Assembly (NCBI RefSeq): GCF_000380505.1
Contig: NZ_AQYH01000006.1
Location: 186,001-250,000 of the forward strand
DNA length: 64,000 bases
Source: Kaistia granuli DSM 23481
Lineage (GTDB): Bacteria > Pseudomonadota > Alphaproteobacteria > Rhizobiales > Kaistiaceae
Direction of reading: 5' to 3'
Below are positions 28,505-37,770 of the stretch, piece by piece (position 1 is the first letter of the stretch; each line of letters begins with the position of its first letter). The position numbers were made by a program, and so were the translations under genes. A model generated the notes under the pieces. The model saw only the letters and a list, made by a program, of their open reading frames with translations, was not told where the DNA came from and searched no databases.

Positions 28505-29479
28505 TCAGGCGAAGCCGCCCAAATTTTCCGACGCCCGCGCGACCGGGGCCAAGCCGAATCGGGGTCTTGCCGCCGAGGCGTATTCGCTTGGCGGGCAGCC
28601 GACGCGGTGGCTGAAGGCGGTGCTGAAGGCGCTTGCCGATTGGTAGCCGACGGCCAGGGCGACTTCCTCCAGCGTACCGGCGTCCCGTTGCAGCGCATCC
28701 TTGGCGAGAGCCATCCGCCAGCCCAGCAGATATTCGACCGGCGCGACACCGACCGCCTCGGCGAAGCGCCGTGCGAACACCGAGCGCGACATGCCGACCC
28801 GACGCGCCAACTCGCCGACCGTCCAGCCGCGCGCGACATCGGCGTGGATATGGGCCAGAGCCTGGGCCAGCTGTGGCTGGGCCAGCCCGCCAAGCAGGCC
28901 GACATGGGGGGACCATTCCGGCGCGCCCCGTCGCAGGGTTTCGATCAGCATCACCTCGATCAGGCGGCACAGGATGGCGTCGCGGCCGGACCGGGTGTCG
29001 TCCGCCTCCTCCCGGATGATCGACACCAGAGCCCGCAGTCGGGCCGCAGTCTGCTCCGCCGCCGGCACATGGACAAAGCGTGGCAACAGGCCGATCAGCA
29101 AGTCGGCATTGGCGGGTTCGCATTGGATGAGCCCGCCGAGGATTCGCGTGGTGGGGGCGGTGCCGATGTCGCCGACGCGGACCTCGCCGTCGACATGGTG
29201 CTCCGCCTTGAAGCTCTCGTCGGAGAGATGGATCTCGGCACCCGGATCGCTGAAGAAGCAGTCACTCATCGGCCTGGCGGAGAGAATGTAGTCGCCTTGC
29301 CGCAAATCGAGCGCGGTCTCCCCATCCGCCTGGAACCAGCAGCGACCTTCCGTGACGAAATAGAAGGTCGGACCCGGCTGCTCGGGCACCCGCACGCCCC
29401 ATTGCCCGGAACCGGACAGGCTCCCAAGCAGAACGGTGGCGGGCCGCAGCAGGCGGATGACATCAGTCAACGCATCCAT
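28505..29479 (-). CDS. AraC-family transcriptional regulator (cupin type)
   Basis: 324 residues. The N-terminal cupin domain (FYFVTEGRCWFQADGE, LRQGDYILSARP) is followed by the C-terminal double HTH: WTVGELARRVGMSRSVFARR and TLEEVALAVGYQSASAFSTA with the FSHRVGCPPSEYA end. This architecture is common in regulators divergent from a dehydrogenase gene, and here the SDR at 29573 starts 93 nt away on the other strand. It probably activates that SDR on binding a small aldehyde or quinone-like effector (inference). Confidence 0.9.
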   Translation of the reverse strand: MDALTDVIRLLRPATVLLGSLSGSGQWGVRVPEQPGPTFYFVTEGRCWFQADGETALDLRQGDYILSARPMSDCFFSDPGAEIHLSDESFKAEHHVDGEVRVGDIGTAPTTRILGGLIQCEPANADLLIGLLPRFVHVPAAEQTAARLRALVSIIREEADDTRSGRDAILCRLIEVMLIETLRRGAPEWSPHVGLLGGLAQPQLAQALAHIHADVARGWTVGELARRVGMSRSVFARRFAEAVGVAPVEYLLGWRMALAKDALQRDAGTLEEVALAVGYQSASAFSTAFSHRVGCPPSEYASAARPRFGLAPVARASENLGGFA

Positions 29480-29504
29480 TGGGACGATCCATAACGATAT
29501 CAGG

Positions 29505-29516
29505 ATAATGCATTAT
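29505..29516. promoter_or_regulatory. palindrome in AraC/SDR divergent promoter
   Basis: ATAATGCATTAT is a perfect 12-bp palindrome centred in the 93-bp divergent gap. It lies in an AT-rich patch (29490-29522) of a GC-rich region, so it may combine promoter and operator functions. AraC proteins usually bind asymmetric direct sites, so the link to the neighbouring regulator is uncertain. Confidence 0.4.
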
Positions 29517-29572
29517 AGATCGAACCGTCTCCTGGAGCTAGTCCTTGGCCATCCCACCAAAGGAGCCAGGAA

Positions 29573-30418
29573 ATGACCCAGACCATCCTCATCACCGGCT
29601 GTTCGACCGGCCTCGGCAAGATGACCGCCTCGCACTTTGCCGCCCAGGGCTGGAATGTTGTCGCCACCATGCGCAAGCCGGAGCCTGACCTCGCCGCCGC
29701 CTATCCCGACCGGGTTCTCGTCCACGCGCTCGACGTGTCCGACCCTCGCAGCATCGATGCTGCCATCCGGGCCGGCATCGAGCGCTTTGGTGCTCTCGAC
29801 GCCGTCGTCAACAATGCCGGTATCACCATGGTATCGGTGTTCGAGGCAACGCCCACGGAGGCGATCCGTCAGATCTTCGAAACCAATGTCTTCGGGCTGA
29901 TGAACGTAACGCGCGCCGTGCTGCCCTATCTGCGCCAGCGCAAGGGCGGCACCATCGTCAATGTCAGTTCGGGCGTCGGCCTGGTAGGCGTGCCGCTGCT
30001 GTCGATCTACGTCGCCTCCAAGCAAGCGGTCGAAGGCCTTTCCGAGTCCCTCGCCTACGAGCTGGAATCGCAGAACATCCGGATCAAGCTGGTCGAGCCG
30101 GGCGCGATGCGAAGCACCAGCTTTACCAGTTCGGGCATGGCGGCATCCGCCGAAGCGCCGGTGCCGGACGCCTACCGAGCCTATTTCGACCACGCGCTGC
30201 AATCGATGATCGACTATCCGTTCGCATCGACGGAAGAACGCTCGGTCGTCGATGCGATCTTTGAAGCCGCCGCGGATCGGTCACACCGGCTGCGCTATGT
30301 CGTCGGGCCGGATGTCGAGGAATATGCCCGCCTCCGCTGGTCGACCTCCGAAGAGCAGTATCAGGACGGAATGGGACGTCTGATGGGGCAGACAGTCTGG
30401 CGCGACATGGCACAGTGA
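29573..30418 (+). CDS. SDR-family oxidoreductase
   Basis: 281 residues. Cofactor motif LITGCSTGLGKMTASHFAAQ, NNAGITMVSVFEA, catalytic Ser in VNVSSGVGLVG and Tyr/Lys in SIYVASKQAVEGLSE. The C-terminal extension (EEYARLRWSTSEEQYQDGM) is longer than in FabG-like SDRs and typical of the short-chain group next to AraC regulators. The substrate is unknown; likely a xenobiotic or carbonyl stress response. AAAGGAG precedes the ATG. Confidence 0.9.
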   Translation: MTQTILITGCSTGLGKMTASHFAAQGWNVVATMRKPEPDLAAAYPDRVLVHALDVSDPRSIDAAIRAGIERFGALDAVVNNAGITMVSVFEATPTEAIRQIFETNVFGLMNVTRAVLPYLRQRKGGTIVNVSSGVGLVGVPLLSIYVASKQAVEGLSESLAYELESQNIRIKLVEPGAMRSTSFTSSGMAASAEAPVPDAYRAYFDHALQSMIDYPFASTEERSVVDAIFEAAADRSHRLRYVVGPDVEEYARLRWSTSEEQYQDGMGRLMGQTVWRDMAQ

Positions 30419-30701
30419 GGTTCGCCTTGGCGCGGGGGGCTGCCCCCCGGATCAGCCCGTTGTGACGGTCCGGATCGGCAACCGAGATGAGAACGGCCGC
30501 CGTCGCGACATCGGACCCTTTCGCACCGGCCCGCGTTCGGGCGGCTCGCCCGGTGCCGTCGCGCAAGGATGGGCGCCGGAAGCATAAAGTCCACCACAAG
30601 CCAGTATTCCCTCCATCACCCCATTTTACGCTTCGTTCACCGGTATGGGCGCCTAGTTGCGGCCAAGATCTGGATCCCCACACCGTTGGCTGCATCTGAT
30701 C

Positions 30702-31517
30702 ATGATAGAATTTCTTGCCTCGATCGCGGAAATCAGCGTTCTACTGTTTGGCGCGCTGCTGCTCGTCGCCCAACTCGCAGCCCTGGAAATCGGGATCCGT
30801 CTCGGGCTGTCGCGGCCGCCGGCCGCTGGACAGTCCGAGACCGTTGGCGTTGTGGTCGGCGGCATGCTGGGGCTCCTGGCCTTCGTCCTCGCATTGACGC
30901 TGACCTTCGCAAACACACGCTATGCCGAGCGTCGACAAGGGACCCTGATCGAAGCGAATGCGATCGGAACGGCGTGGCTGCGTGCCAAGGCCATCGGCGC
31001 GCCGCGGAGCGAGGAAATCGCGAGATTGATCGAGACCTATAACGGCATCCGCAAAGACTTCATCCTCGCTGAGAACGGATCCGGCACCGTCGCGACAATC
31101 ATCGACCGCACCAATGCGATGCAGTCGGAAATCTGGGGCCAGCTTTCCGGTCTGGTGCGCGAACAGCCCGGCCCGATCTCAGCATCCCTGATGGCGGCCC
31201 TCAATGACATGTTCGACGCTGCGACCAGCGAACGCTTCGCCTTCGAGACCAGCCTGCCACGGCAGATCCTGTTGCTCCTGCTCGCCATGACGCTTCTCAG
31301 CATGGGATGTCTTGGCTACCAGCAGGGTCTGAAGGAAAAGCAGTCGCGGGTGCTGCTTGTGCTGCTATCCGTGATGTGGACCATCGTCATTGTCGACATT
31401 CTCGATCTGTCGGCTCCCCGGCTCGGCAACCTCCGGACCAATGCCGCTATCTATGACTGGACGGCCAGCAGCTTTCAGAGTGGCCTGACCGTGCCACCGA
31501 TCCCTGGCAGTCCATAG
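30702..31517 (+). CDS. bestrophin-like DUF4239 membrane protein
   Basis: About 271 residues with four hydrophobic spans: ISVLLFGALLLVAQLAALEI and VVGGMLGLLAFVLALTLTFA near the N-terminus, ILLLLLAMTLLSMGCLGYQQ and VLLVLLSVMWTIVIVDILDL near the C-terminus. The soluble middle contains LIEANAIGTAWLRAKAI and IARLIETYNGIRKDFI. This two-plus-two layout with the EANAIGTA-L motif is the DUF4239 (bestrophin-like) family; ion transport is suspected but unproven. The ATG at 30702 (MIEFLASI) is preferred over an upstream in-frame start. Confidence 0.82.
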   Translation: MIEFLASIAEISVLLFGALLLVAQLAALEIGIRLGLSRPPAAGQSETVGVVVGGMLGLLAFVLALTLTFANTRYAERRQGTLIEANAIGTAWLRAKAIGAPRSEEIARLIETYNGIRKDFILAENGSGTVATIIDRTNAMQSEIWGQLSGLVREQPGPISASLMAALNDMFDAATSERFAFETSLPRQILLLLLAMTLLSMGCLGYQQGLKEKQSRVLLVLLSVMWTIVIVDILDLSAPRLGNLRTNAAIYDWTASSFQSGLTVPPIPGSP

Positions 31518-31606
31518 ATCTCGAACGTCTGGACAGGTGCGGGCGCTCGGTCAGACGCGTCTGGAAGACAGGATGCGTGTGGATGGGACCCCGACAGCAA
31601 CCGCGA

Positions 31607-31629
31607 GATCATGATCGCGGGCCCGCGAT
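31607..31629. repeat. two adjoining perfect palindromes at 3' end of ROK gene
   Basis: GATCATGATC (31607-31616) and ATCGCGGGCCCGCGAT (31614-31629) overlap by 3 nt and cover the last codons and stop of the ROK gene. They could form a terminator stem for either convergent gene; CAGACGCGTCTG at 31552-31563 is a further palindrome nearby. No T-run is present. Confidence 0.35.
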
Positions 31630-32823
31630 GCCGAACCGGGCGATCAATCCACCGACCTTGGCCGGACTGAACACGTCGTCAAGGATGAGATGGGCGGCGC
31701 CGAACAGAGCGCTGTCGGCATCCGGCTCGGCCAGGACGATGCGAAGATCGCGCGTGGCGAGCGGCAGGCAGCGCTGGTAGATCAGCTCGCGAATGCCGGA
31801 CAAGAGGATCTCGCCGCCGCGCGCCAGCGTGCCGCCGACGACGATCAGGCTCGGATTGATGATGCTGACGACGTCCGAGGCAACCTCGCCGATCGTCCGG
31901 CCGGCCTTGCGAAGCAGCATGATCGCCTCCGGCGTCTGGCTCTCGACCAGCCCGATGACGTCGCGGGCGTTTTCGGCCGGAAAGCCGAGCCGGGACAGGT
32001 CGCGGGCGATCGCCCAGCCAGCCGCCCGCGCCTCGACGCAGCCGAACTTGCCGCAACGGCAGAGCGGCGCATCGTCGGAAAGGAACTGGATGTGGCCGAT
32101 ATCGCCCGCGGCCCCCTGCGCGCCGCGAAACACCTGGCCGCTGGCGATGAAGCCGCTGCCGATGCCTGTGCCCGCCTTGATGAACAGCATGTCGTCGACG
32201 CCGGGAAAATTGTGCCGGTACTCGTAGAGCGTCATCAGGTTCACGTCGTTCTCGACATAGAAGGGAGCGCCCAGCGCCCCCTGCAGGCGCGCGATGATGT
32301 CGTATTCGTCCCAGCCCGACAGCACCGAGGGGCCGACGACGCGCCCACGCTTGAAGTCGACCGGCGTCGGCAGGCTCAGCCCGACGCCGAGCAGGACGCC
32401 GTGGCTGGACCTTGCCTCCTGCGCAAGCCTTCCCAGCTCGGCGGCGATGCGCCCGAGCGTGGCGGCGGGGCCCTCGGCGACGCTGAACGGAATCGTGCTC
32501 TGGCGGATCACGGCGGGCGTCAAATCCATCGCGGCGAGATGGATATGCGTCTCGCCGATATTGGCGACCAGCAAAAAGGCGGCCGTCTCGTTGACGGCGA
32601 GGACGCGTGTCGGTCGGCCGCCGCTCGGCAGCGTCCGGGAGGTCTCGCGCACCAGACCGGCGGCGAGCAGCGCGCCCAGCCGCTGCGTGACGGTGACGCG
32701 GGACAGCCCCGAAGCGGTGAGCAGGTCCGAACGCGACGTCGCCGCGCGCGAGGCGACCAGCGACAGAATTTCCCCCGCATTGGCCAGCGAGGACAGATCC
32801 GCCGACGTTGCGTCCTTCAGCAT
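31609..32823 (-). CDS. ROK-family transcriptional regulator
   Basis: 404 residues. N-terminal winged helix (AGEILSLVASRAATSRSDLL, SGLSRVTVTQRLGALLAAGL). The ROK fold follows, with GVGLSLPTPVDFKRG, the sugar-binding ENDVNL, IKAGTGIGSGFI, GDIGHIQFLSD and the zinc motif CRCGKFGCVEA. As in NagC and XylR, a sugar ligand probably releases it from DNA. It is divergent from the AraB-like kinase and the CUT2 operon; TTATTGA half-sites lie in the gap. AGGAG is 6 nt before ATG 32823; the longer frame to 32913 is rejected. Confidence 0.9.
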   Translation of the reverse strand: MLKDATSADLSSLANAGEILSLVASRAATSRSDLLTASGLSRVTVTQRLGALLAAGLVRETSRTLPSGGRPTRVLAVNETAAFLLVANIGETHIHLAAMDLTPAVIRQSTIPFSVAEGPAATLGRIAAELGRLAQEARSSHGVLLGVGLSLPTPVDFKRGRVVGPSVLSGWDEYDIIARLQGALGAPFYVENDVNLMTLYEYRHNFPGVDDMLFIKAGTGIGSGFIASGQVFRGAQGAAGDIGHIQFLSDDAPLCRCGKFGCVEARAAGWAIARDLSRLGFPAENARDVIGLVESQTPEAIMLLRKAGRTIGEVASDVVSIINPSLIVVGGTLARGGEILLSGIRELIYQRCLPLATRDLRIVLAEPDADSALFGAAHLILDDVFSPAKVGGLIARFGIAGPRS

Positions 32824-32909
32824 TCGAAGCTCCTGTTTCCAGCTGAGGTTTATCGACAAACGCTGAAGAGATGAAGCCGGAAATCGAAAGGTCCACGCAC
32901 CACTTATGT

Positions 32910-32941
32910 TCAATAATTTACATTATTGACCGATTTATTGA
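32910..32941. promoter_or_regulatory. candidate ROK operator array
   Basis: TCAATAAT (32910-32917) and ATTATTGA (32922-32929) are perfect 8-bp inverted arms 4 nt apart. A direct copy TTTATTGA follows at 32934-32941, about one helical turn on. AT-rich dyads of this kind are bound by ROK repressors (NagC/Mlc/XylR). The site lies in the gap between the ROK gene and the AraB-like kinase gene and could control both. Confidence 0.6.
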
Positions 32942-33075
32942 AAATATCCTATTTAATAGGGATAGCCACGAACCGCATCGAAGCGATCGATGCGGGGTCG
33001 ACCGCCGATCTCCAGCGAGAGTGCCCCCATGTTTCAGCACCGTGTCCCGAGGGACGAGACGAGCATGGTGGGCCG

Positions 33076-34662
33076 ATGACGCGCTCCTTTCTCATCGGGC
33101 TCGATTACGGTTCGGAATCGGCGCGCGGCGTGCTGATCGACGCCGCCAGCGGACATCAGGTCGAAAGCCATGTTCACGCCTATCGCCACGGGATCCTGAC
33201 GCGGACGCTGCCCGACGGCACACCGCTTTCGCGCGGCTGGGCTCTGCAGGTCGCGGCGGACTATCTCGAGGCAGCGGCGGATATTCTGACCGTGCTCGGC
33301 GGCGGGCGGCAGATCCTCTCCATCGGCGCCGGCTTCACCGCGAGCTCGCCCCTGCCGGCGACGGAAACGGGCACGCCGCTGTCGGAGATCCATCCGGGAA
33401 ATCCGCATGCCTATGTGAAGCTCTGGAAGCATCGCGCCGCACAGCCCTATGCCGACGCCATCAACAAGACAGGCGGCGGATTCCTGGCCAATTTCGGCGG
33501 CAAGCTCTCCGGCGAATGGCTGCTGGCCAAGGCGGCGCAGATCGAGGCCGAGGCGCCGGATATCTGGGCCGAGACGGGTCGCTTCATCGAGGGCGGCGAC
33601 TGGCTGGTCTGGCAACTGACCGGCATCGAGGCGCGCGGCCTCGGCCTGGCCGCCTACAAGGCGCAGTATTCCACCGAGGCCGGCTATCCCTCAAGCGTGG
33701 TGGCGGGGCTTGCGCCAAAACTGGCGCCGCCGCTCGCGGCCGGTGCCACCGCCGGCGCGCTGACCGAAAGCTGGCGTCAAAAGACTGGCATCGAAGGCCC
33801 GGCCATTGTCAGCGTTGCGACGATCGATTCCCATGTCGTGCTGCCGGCAATCCACGCCGTCTCGAGCGGTTGCCTCGTCGGTGCGCTCGGAACCTCGGCC
33901 GCTTATCTCCTGCTCAGCGACGAATTCCGCCCCCTCCCCGCCGGCATCGAGGGCGTGGCGAAAGACGGCGCTGTGCGCGGATTGTGGTGCTACGAGGCCG
34001 GCCAGGCGAGCTTCGGTGACACGCTGAGCTGGTTCGTGAAGACATTTCCACGCGGCGCCAGCGAAGCGGAGAGTTTTGCAGCCTACAATCGCGAGGCGGC
34101 GGCACTCGCCCCGGCCGCCAACTCCCTCCTCGCGCTCGACTGGTGGAACGGAAACCGGGTGCCGTTCGCCGATTCCGAGCTGACCGGGCTGCTGCTCGGC
34201 CTCTCGATGGAGACGACCGCCGTCGACATCTACCGCGCGCTGATGGAGGCGCTCTGTCACGGCGCCCGCAACGTTGTCGGCCGCTTCGAGGCCGCCGGCT
34301 TCGCGATCGAGCGGATCCTGATGACGAGCGGCCTCGCCCGCAACAATCCGGAGCTGGTGGCGATCCTGGCCGACATCCTCGAACGCGTCATCGAGGTGCC
34401 GGAGATCGAGCATCCGACCGCCGTCGGCGCGGCGATCCATGGCGCGGTCGCCGCCGGCATTGTCGCGAGCTTCCAGGACGGCGCGGCGCGGTTCGGCGCG
34501 CGCGCGTTCAAGACCTACGAGCCTCGCGCGGCGAACGCGGCGGCGCATCGCGCGCTCTATCAGCACTACCAGAACCTCAGCGCCGATGCCGTCTTGCACG
34601 CGGCGATGCACGATCTCGGCCGCCTCGCGTCGACGCGCGCCGGCGGGGCTTCGGATCGCTGA
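33076..34662 (+). CDS. FGGY-family carbohydrate kinase, ribulokinase (AraB)-like
   Basis: 528 residues, between xylulokinase and AraB in length. AraB-like segments: IGLDYGSESARGVLIDAASG, HPGNPHAYVKLWKHRAAQ, FIEGGDWLVWQLTG and LALDWWNGNRVPF. In AraB the segment GVDFTSST carries an Asp; here it reads GAGFTASSPLP, so the substrate site differs. It phosphorylates a ketopentose or related sugar after uptake. I prefer ATG 33076 (GGTGGG upstream) to the in-frame start at 32926, which adds 50 non-homologous residues. It lies between the ROK regulator and the CUT2 genes. Confidence 0.87.
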   Translation: MTRSFLIGLDYGSESARGVLIDAASGHQVESHVHAYRHGILTRTLPDGTPLSRGWALQVAADYLEAAADILTVLGGGRQILSIGAGFTASSPLPATETGTPLSEIHPGNPHAYVKLWKHRAAQPYADAINKTGGGFLANFGGKLSGEWLLAKAAQIEAEAPDIWAETGRFIEGGDWLVWQLTGIEARGLGLAAYKAQYSTEAGYPSSVVAGLAPKLAPPLAAGATAGALTESWRQKTGIEGPAIVSVATIDSHVVLPAIHAVSSGCLVGALGTSAAYLLLSDEFRPLPAGIEGVAKDGAVRGLWCYEAGQASFGDTLSWFVKTFPRGASEAESFAAYNREAAALAPAANSLLALDWWNGNRVPFADSELTGLLLGLSMETTAVDIYRALMEALCHGARNVVGRFEAAGFAIERILMTSGLARNNPELVAILADILERVIEVPEIEHPTAVGAAIHGAVAAGIVASFQDGAARFGARAFKTYEPRAANAAAHRALYQHYQNLSADAVLHAAMHDLGRLASTRAGGASDR

Positions 34663-34704
34663 TTTAATTAAGATCAGAAATATACAAAAGATAGCTTAGT
34701 GTGT

Positions 34705-34733
34705 TTGACTTTATCCAAAATGAGTGAATTAAT
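34705..34733 (+). promoter_or_regulatory. promoter for CUT2 operon C
   Basis: TTGACT at 34705-34710 and ATTAAT at 34728-34733 are separated by 17 nt, a good sigma-70 arrangement in a patch much richer in A/T than the coding DNA. An imperfect dyad CTGAT...ATCAG (34659-34677) lies just upstream, overlapping the kinase stop codon. The promoter would let the transporter genes be expressed apart from the kinase. Confidence 0.6.
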
Positions 34734-34810
34734 CCTCGTCAGCCTTTGAGGAGAAAGGCGGGAACGAGAAGCTAAAGAGCTCCAGTTCAACGCAAATCTG
34801 GGAGGATTGC

Positions 34811-35824
34811 ATGATCTCCAATCGCAGTCGTATGTCGCCTGTATCCGCGCTGAAGGCCGGATTGAAAGTCACGATCTTCGGCCTCGCGCTCAGCGGCGCC
34901 GCCATGCAGGCCGCCTCGGCCGAGGAGGTCATCGTCGGCCTCGTCACCAAGACCGAGGTGAACCCGTTCTTCGTCAAGATGCGCCAGGCCGCCGAGGAGC
35001 AGGCCAAGGCCAAGAATGTCAAGCTGATCGCCCGCGCGGGCAAGTTCGACGGCGACAACGAAGGCCAGGTCGCCGCGATCGAGGATCTGATCAGCGCCGG
35101 CGCCAAGGGCATCCTGGTCACCCCGAACAACTCGTCCGGCATGCTCGGCATCATCAAGAAGGCACGCGACGCGGGCGTCCTGGTGATCGCCCTCGATACC
35201 GCCACCGACCCGGCCGACGCCGTCGACGCGACGTTCGCCACCGACAACTTCCAGGCCGGCGTGCAGCAGGGCGCCTATGCCCGTAAGGCGATGGGCGACA
35301 TGAAGGCCGTCGTCGCCATGCTCGATGGCACCCCGGGCGGCACGGTCGACACGTTCCGTCATGACGGCTACCTGAAGGGCTTCGGCATTGCCGAGGGCGA
35401 TCCCTCGATCGCCGGCTCCGCCATCACCAATGGCGCGCAGGACAAGGGCCAGGTCGGCATGGAGAACCTTCTCTCCAAGAATGGCGACATCAACGCCGTC
35501 TACACGATCAACGAGCCGGCCGCCGCCGGCGCCTTCGCCGCGCTGAAGTCGTTCGGCAAGGAAGACGCGGTGATGCTGACCTCGATCGACGGCGGCTGCG
35601 CCGGCGTGCGTGACGTCAAGGACGGCAAGATCGCCGCCACCGTCATGCAGTTCCCCTACAAGATGGCGGCCATGGGCGTCGACGCCGTCGCCGAATACGC
35701 TGCCTCCGGCAAGAAGCCGAGCGGCTTCGTCGATACCGGCTCGTATCTGATCACCGACAAGCCGGTGGACGGCATCGAGTCCAAGGACACCGCCTGGGGC
35801 CTCGAGAACTGCTGGGGCGACTGA
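34811..35824 (+). CDS. CUT2 sugar ABC transporter substrate-binding protein (FrcB-like)
   Basis: 337 residues, periplasmic-binding family of the ribose/fructose type. The signal peptide is long (Arg at 4 and 6, core at about 20-33, ASA then EE) and ends near residue 37. Mature segments VGLVTKTEVNPFFVKMRQAA, VAAIEDLISAGAKGILVTPN, VIALDTATDPADAVDATFAT-DN and INEPAAAGAFAAL resemble rhizobial FrcB, the fructose/ribose/mannose binding protein. The upstream ROK gene also mirrors the frc cluster. The actual ligand may differ, given the neighbouring enzymes. Confidence 0.92.
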   Translation: MISNRSRMSPVSALKAGLKVTIFGLALSGAAMQAASAEEVIVGLVTKTEVNPFFVKMRQAAEEQAKAKNVKLIARAGKFDGDNEGQVAAIEDLISAGAKGILVTPNNSSGMLGIIKKARDAGVLVIALDTATDPADAVDATFATDNFQAGVQQGAYARKAMGDMKAVVAMLDGTPGGTVDTFRHDGYLKGFGIAEGDPSIAGSAITNGAQDKGQVGMENLLSKNGDINAVYTINEPAAAGAFAALKSFGKEDAVMLTSIDGGCAGVRDVKDGKIAATVMQFPYKMAAMGVDAVAEYAASGKKPSGFVDTGSYLITDKPVDGIESKDTAWGLENCWGD

Positions 35825-35834
35825 CGACACCATC

Positions 35835-35904
35835 TCCCGGAAGAGCCAATCCTTCGACCTGATAGCGCTTCGCGCCACGGGTCGGGGGCTTGGCTCGACC
35901 GGGA
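35835..35904 (+). repeat. multi-stem hairpin after binding-protein gene (operon C)
   Basis: Three nested perfect arms pair in order: TCCCGG (35835-35840) with CCGGGA (35899-35904), AGCCAA (35844-35849) with TTGGCT (35890-35895), and CGACC (35855-35859) with GGTCG (35880-35884). The outer arm overlaps the GGGAGG that would serve a start at 35911. It can protect the binding-protein mRNA and restrain permease translation. Confidence 0.7.
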
Positions 35905-35943
35905 GGTTTGATGGTTTGCTTACCCGTCAGGCTTGAGGTTCAG

Positions 35944-36929
35944 ATGACTGCTTCTTCCGCGACTGTGGCCACGCCGCGCGCCGGGCTGATGGCGCGCATC
36001 GTCGGCACGCCCTCCGTGGGTCCGCTCCTGGTGCTGCTCGTCTTCGGCACCATCTTCGCACTGACCAATCCACGCTTTCTCGCCAGCCAGAACCTCTCGA
36101 TCATCCTGCAGCAGACGGTGATCATCGGCACGCTGGCGATCGGCCAGACGCTGATCATCCTGACCGCCGGCATCGATCTCGCCGTGGGCGCCATCGCCGT
36201 GCTGGGCACGATCATCGCCGGCAAGCTAGTGGCGAACGGCTATGATCCCGTCCTCTCCATGGCCTTCGCCGTGCTCGTCTGCACAGCGGCCGGCGCCGCG
36301 GCGGGCGGGCTGATCAGCGGCCTGAAGCTGCCGCCCTTCATCGTCACGCTCGGCATTCTCGGCATCCTGACCGCCGCGCTGCGCCTGATCTCGGCCGGCG
36401 GCGCCTTCCCGGTCCGCGACGCGTTCCTCGGCTGGACCGGCAACAGTGTCAAACCGTTCGGCTTCGTCGTCACCTATGGCGTGATGATCATGCTGCTGCT
36501 CTACGCCGTCGTCTGGTATCTGCTGAACGAGACGAAGTGGGGCCGGCACGTCTATGCCATCGGCAACAATCCGGAAGCCGCCCGCCTCGTCGGCATCCCG
36601 GTGCGCCGCCATCTGCTCTCGGTCTATGTACTCGCCGGCTTCCTCTATGGCATCGGCGCCTGGCTGGCGCTCGGACGCATCCCCAACGCCGACCCCAATT
36701 CGCTGCAGACCGCCAATCTCGATTCCATCACCGCTGTGGTAATCGGCGGCACCAGCCTGTTCGGCGGACGCGGCGGCCTGGTCGGCACGCTGATCGGCGC
36801 CCTGATCGTCGGCGTGCTGCGCAACGGTCTCACCCTCGCCGGCATCGATCCGCTCTGGCAGGATCTCGTCACCGGTGTCCTTGTCATCGTCGCGGTCGCG
36901 CTCGACCAGATGTCCCGCAGGAGGCGCTG

Positions 36930-36930
<1 letters not shown>
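35944..36930 (+). CDS. CUT2 sugar ABC transporter permease (FrcC/RbsC-like)
   Basis: 328 residues, eight to ten membrane spans. Family motifs: IILQQTVIIGTLAIGQTLII, LTAGIDLAVGAI, GLISGLKLPPFIVTLGILGI, GNNPEAARLVGIPVRR, and VVIGGTSLFGGRGGLVGTLI. It forms the homodimeric channel for the sugar bound by the preceding protein. Start ATG 35944 has GAGG 5 nt upstream; an in-frame ATG at 35911 with GGGAGG, itself inside a hairpin, would add 11 residues. Its stop shares one base with the next start (TGATG). Confidence 0.92.
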
Positions 36931-37718
<788 letters not shown>

Positions 37719-37770
37719 TCGCCATCCATCCCGACGGGCATCGCCCTGTCATCCGAAACCGGAGAATTCC

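Noticed and set aside
28461-29123. 221-residue N-terminal extension of the ABC-F protein
   Set aside because: Overlaps the AraC regulator on the same strand in another frame; family members begin at MIRLDNISK.
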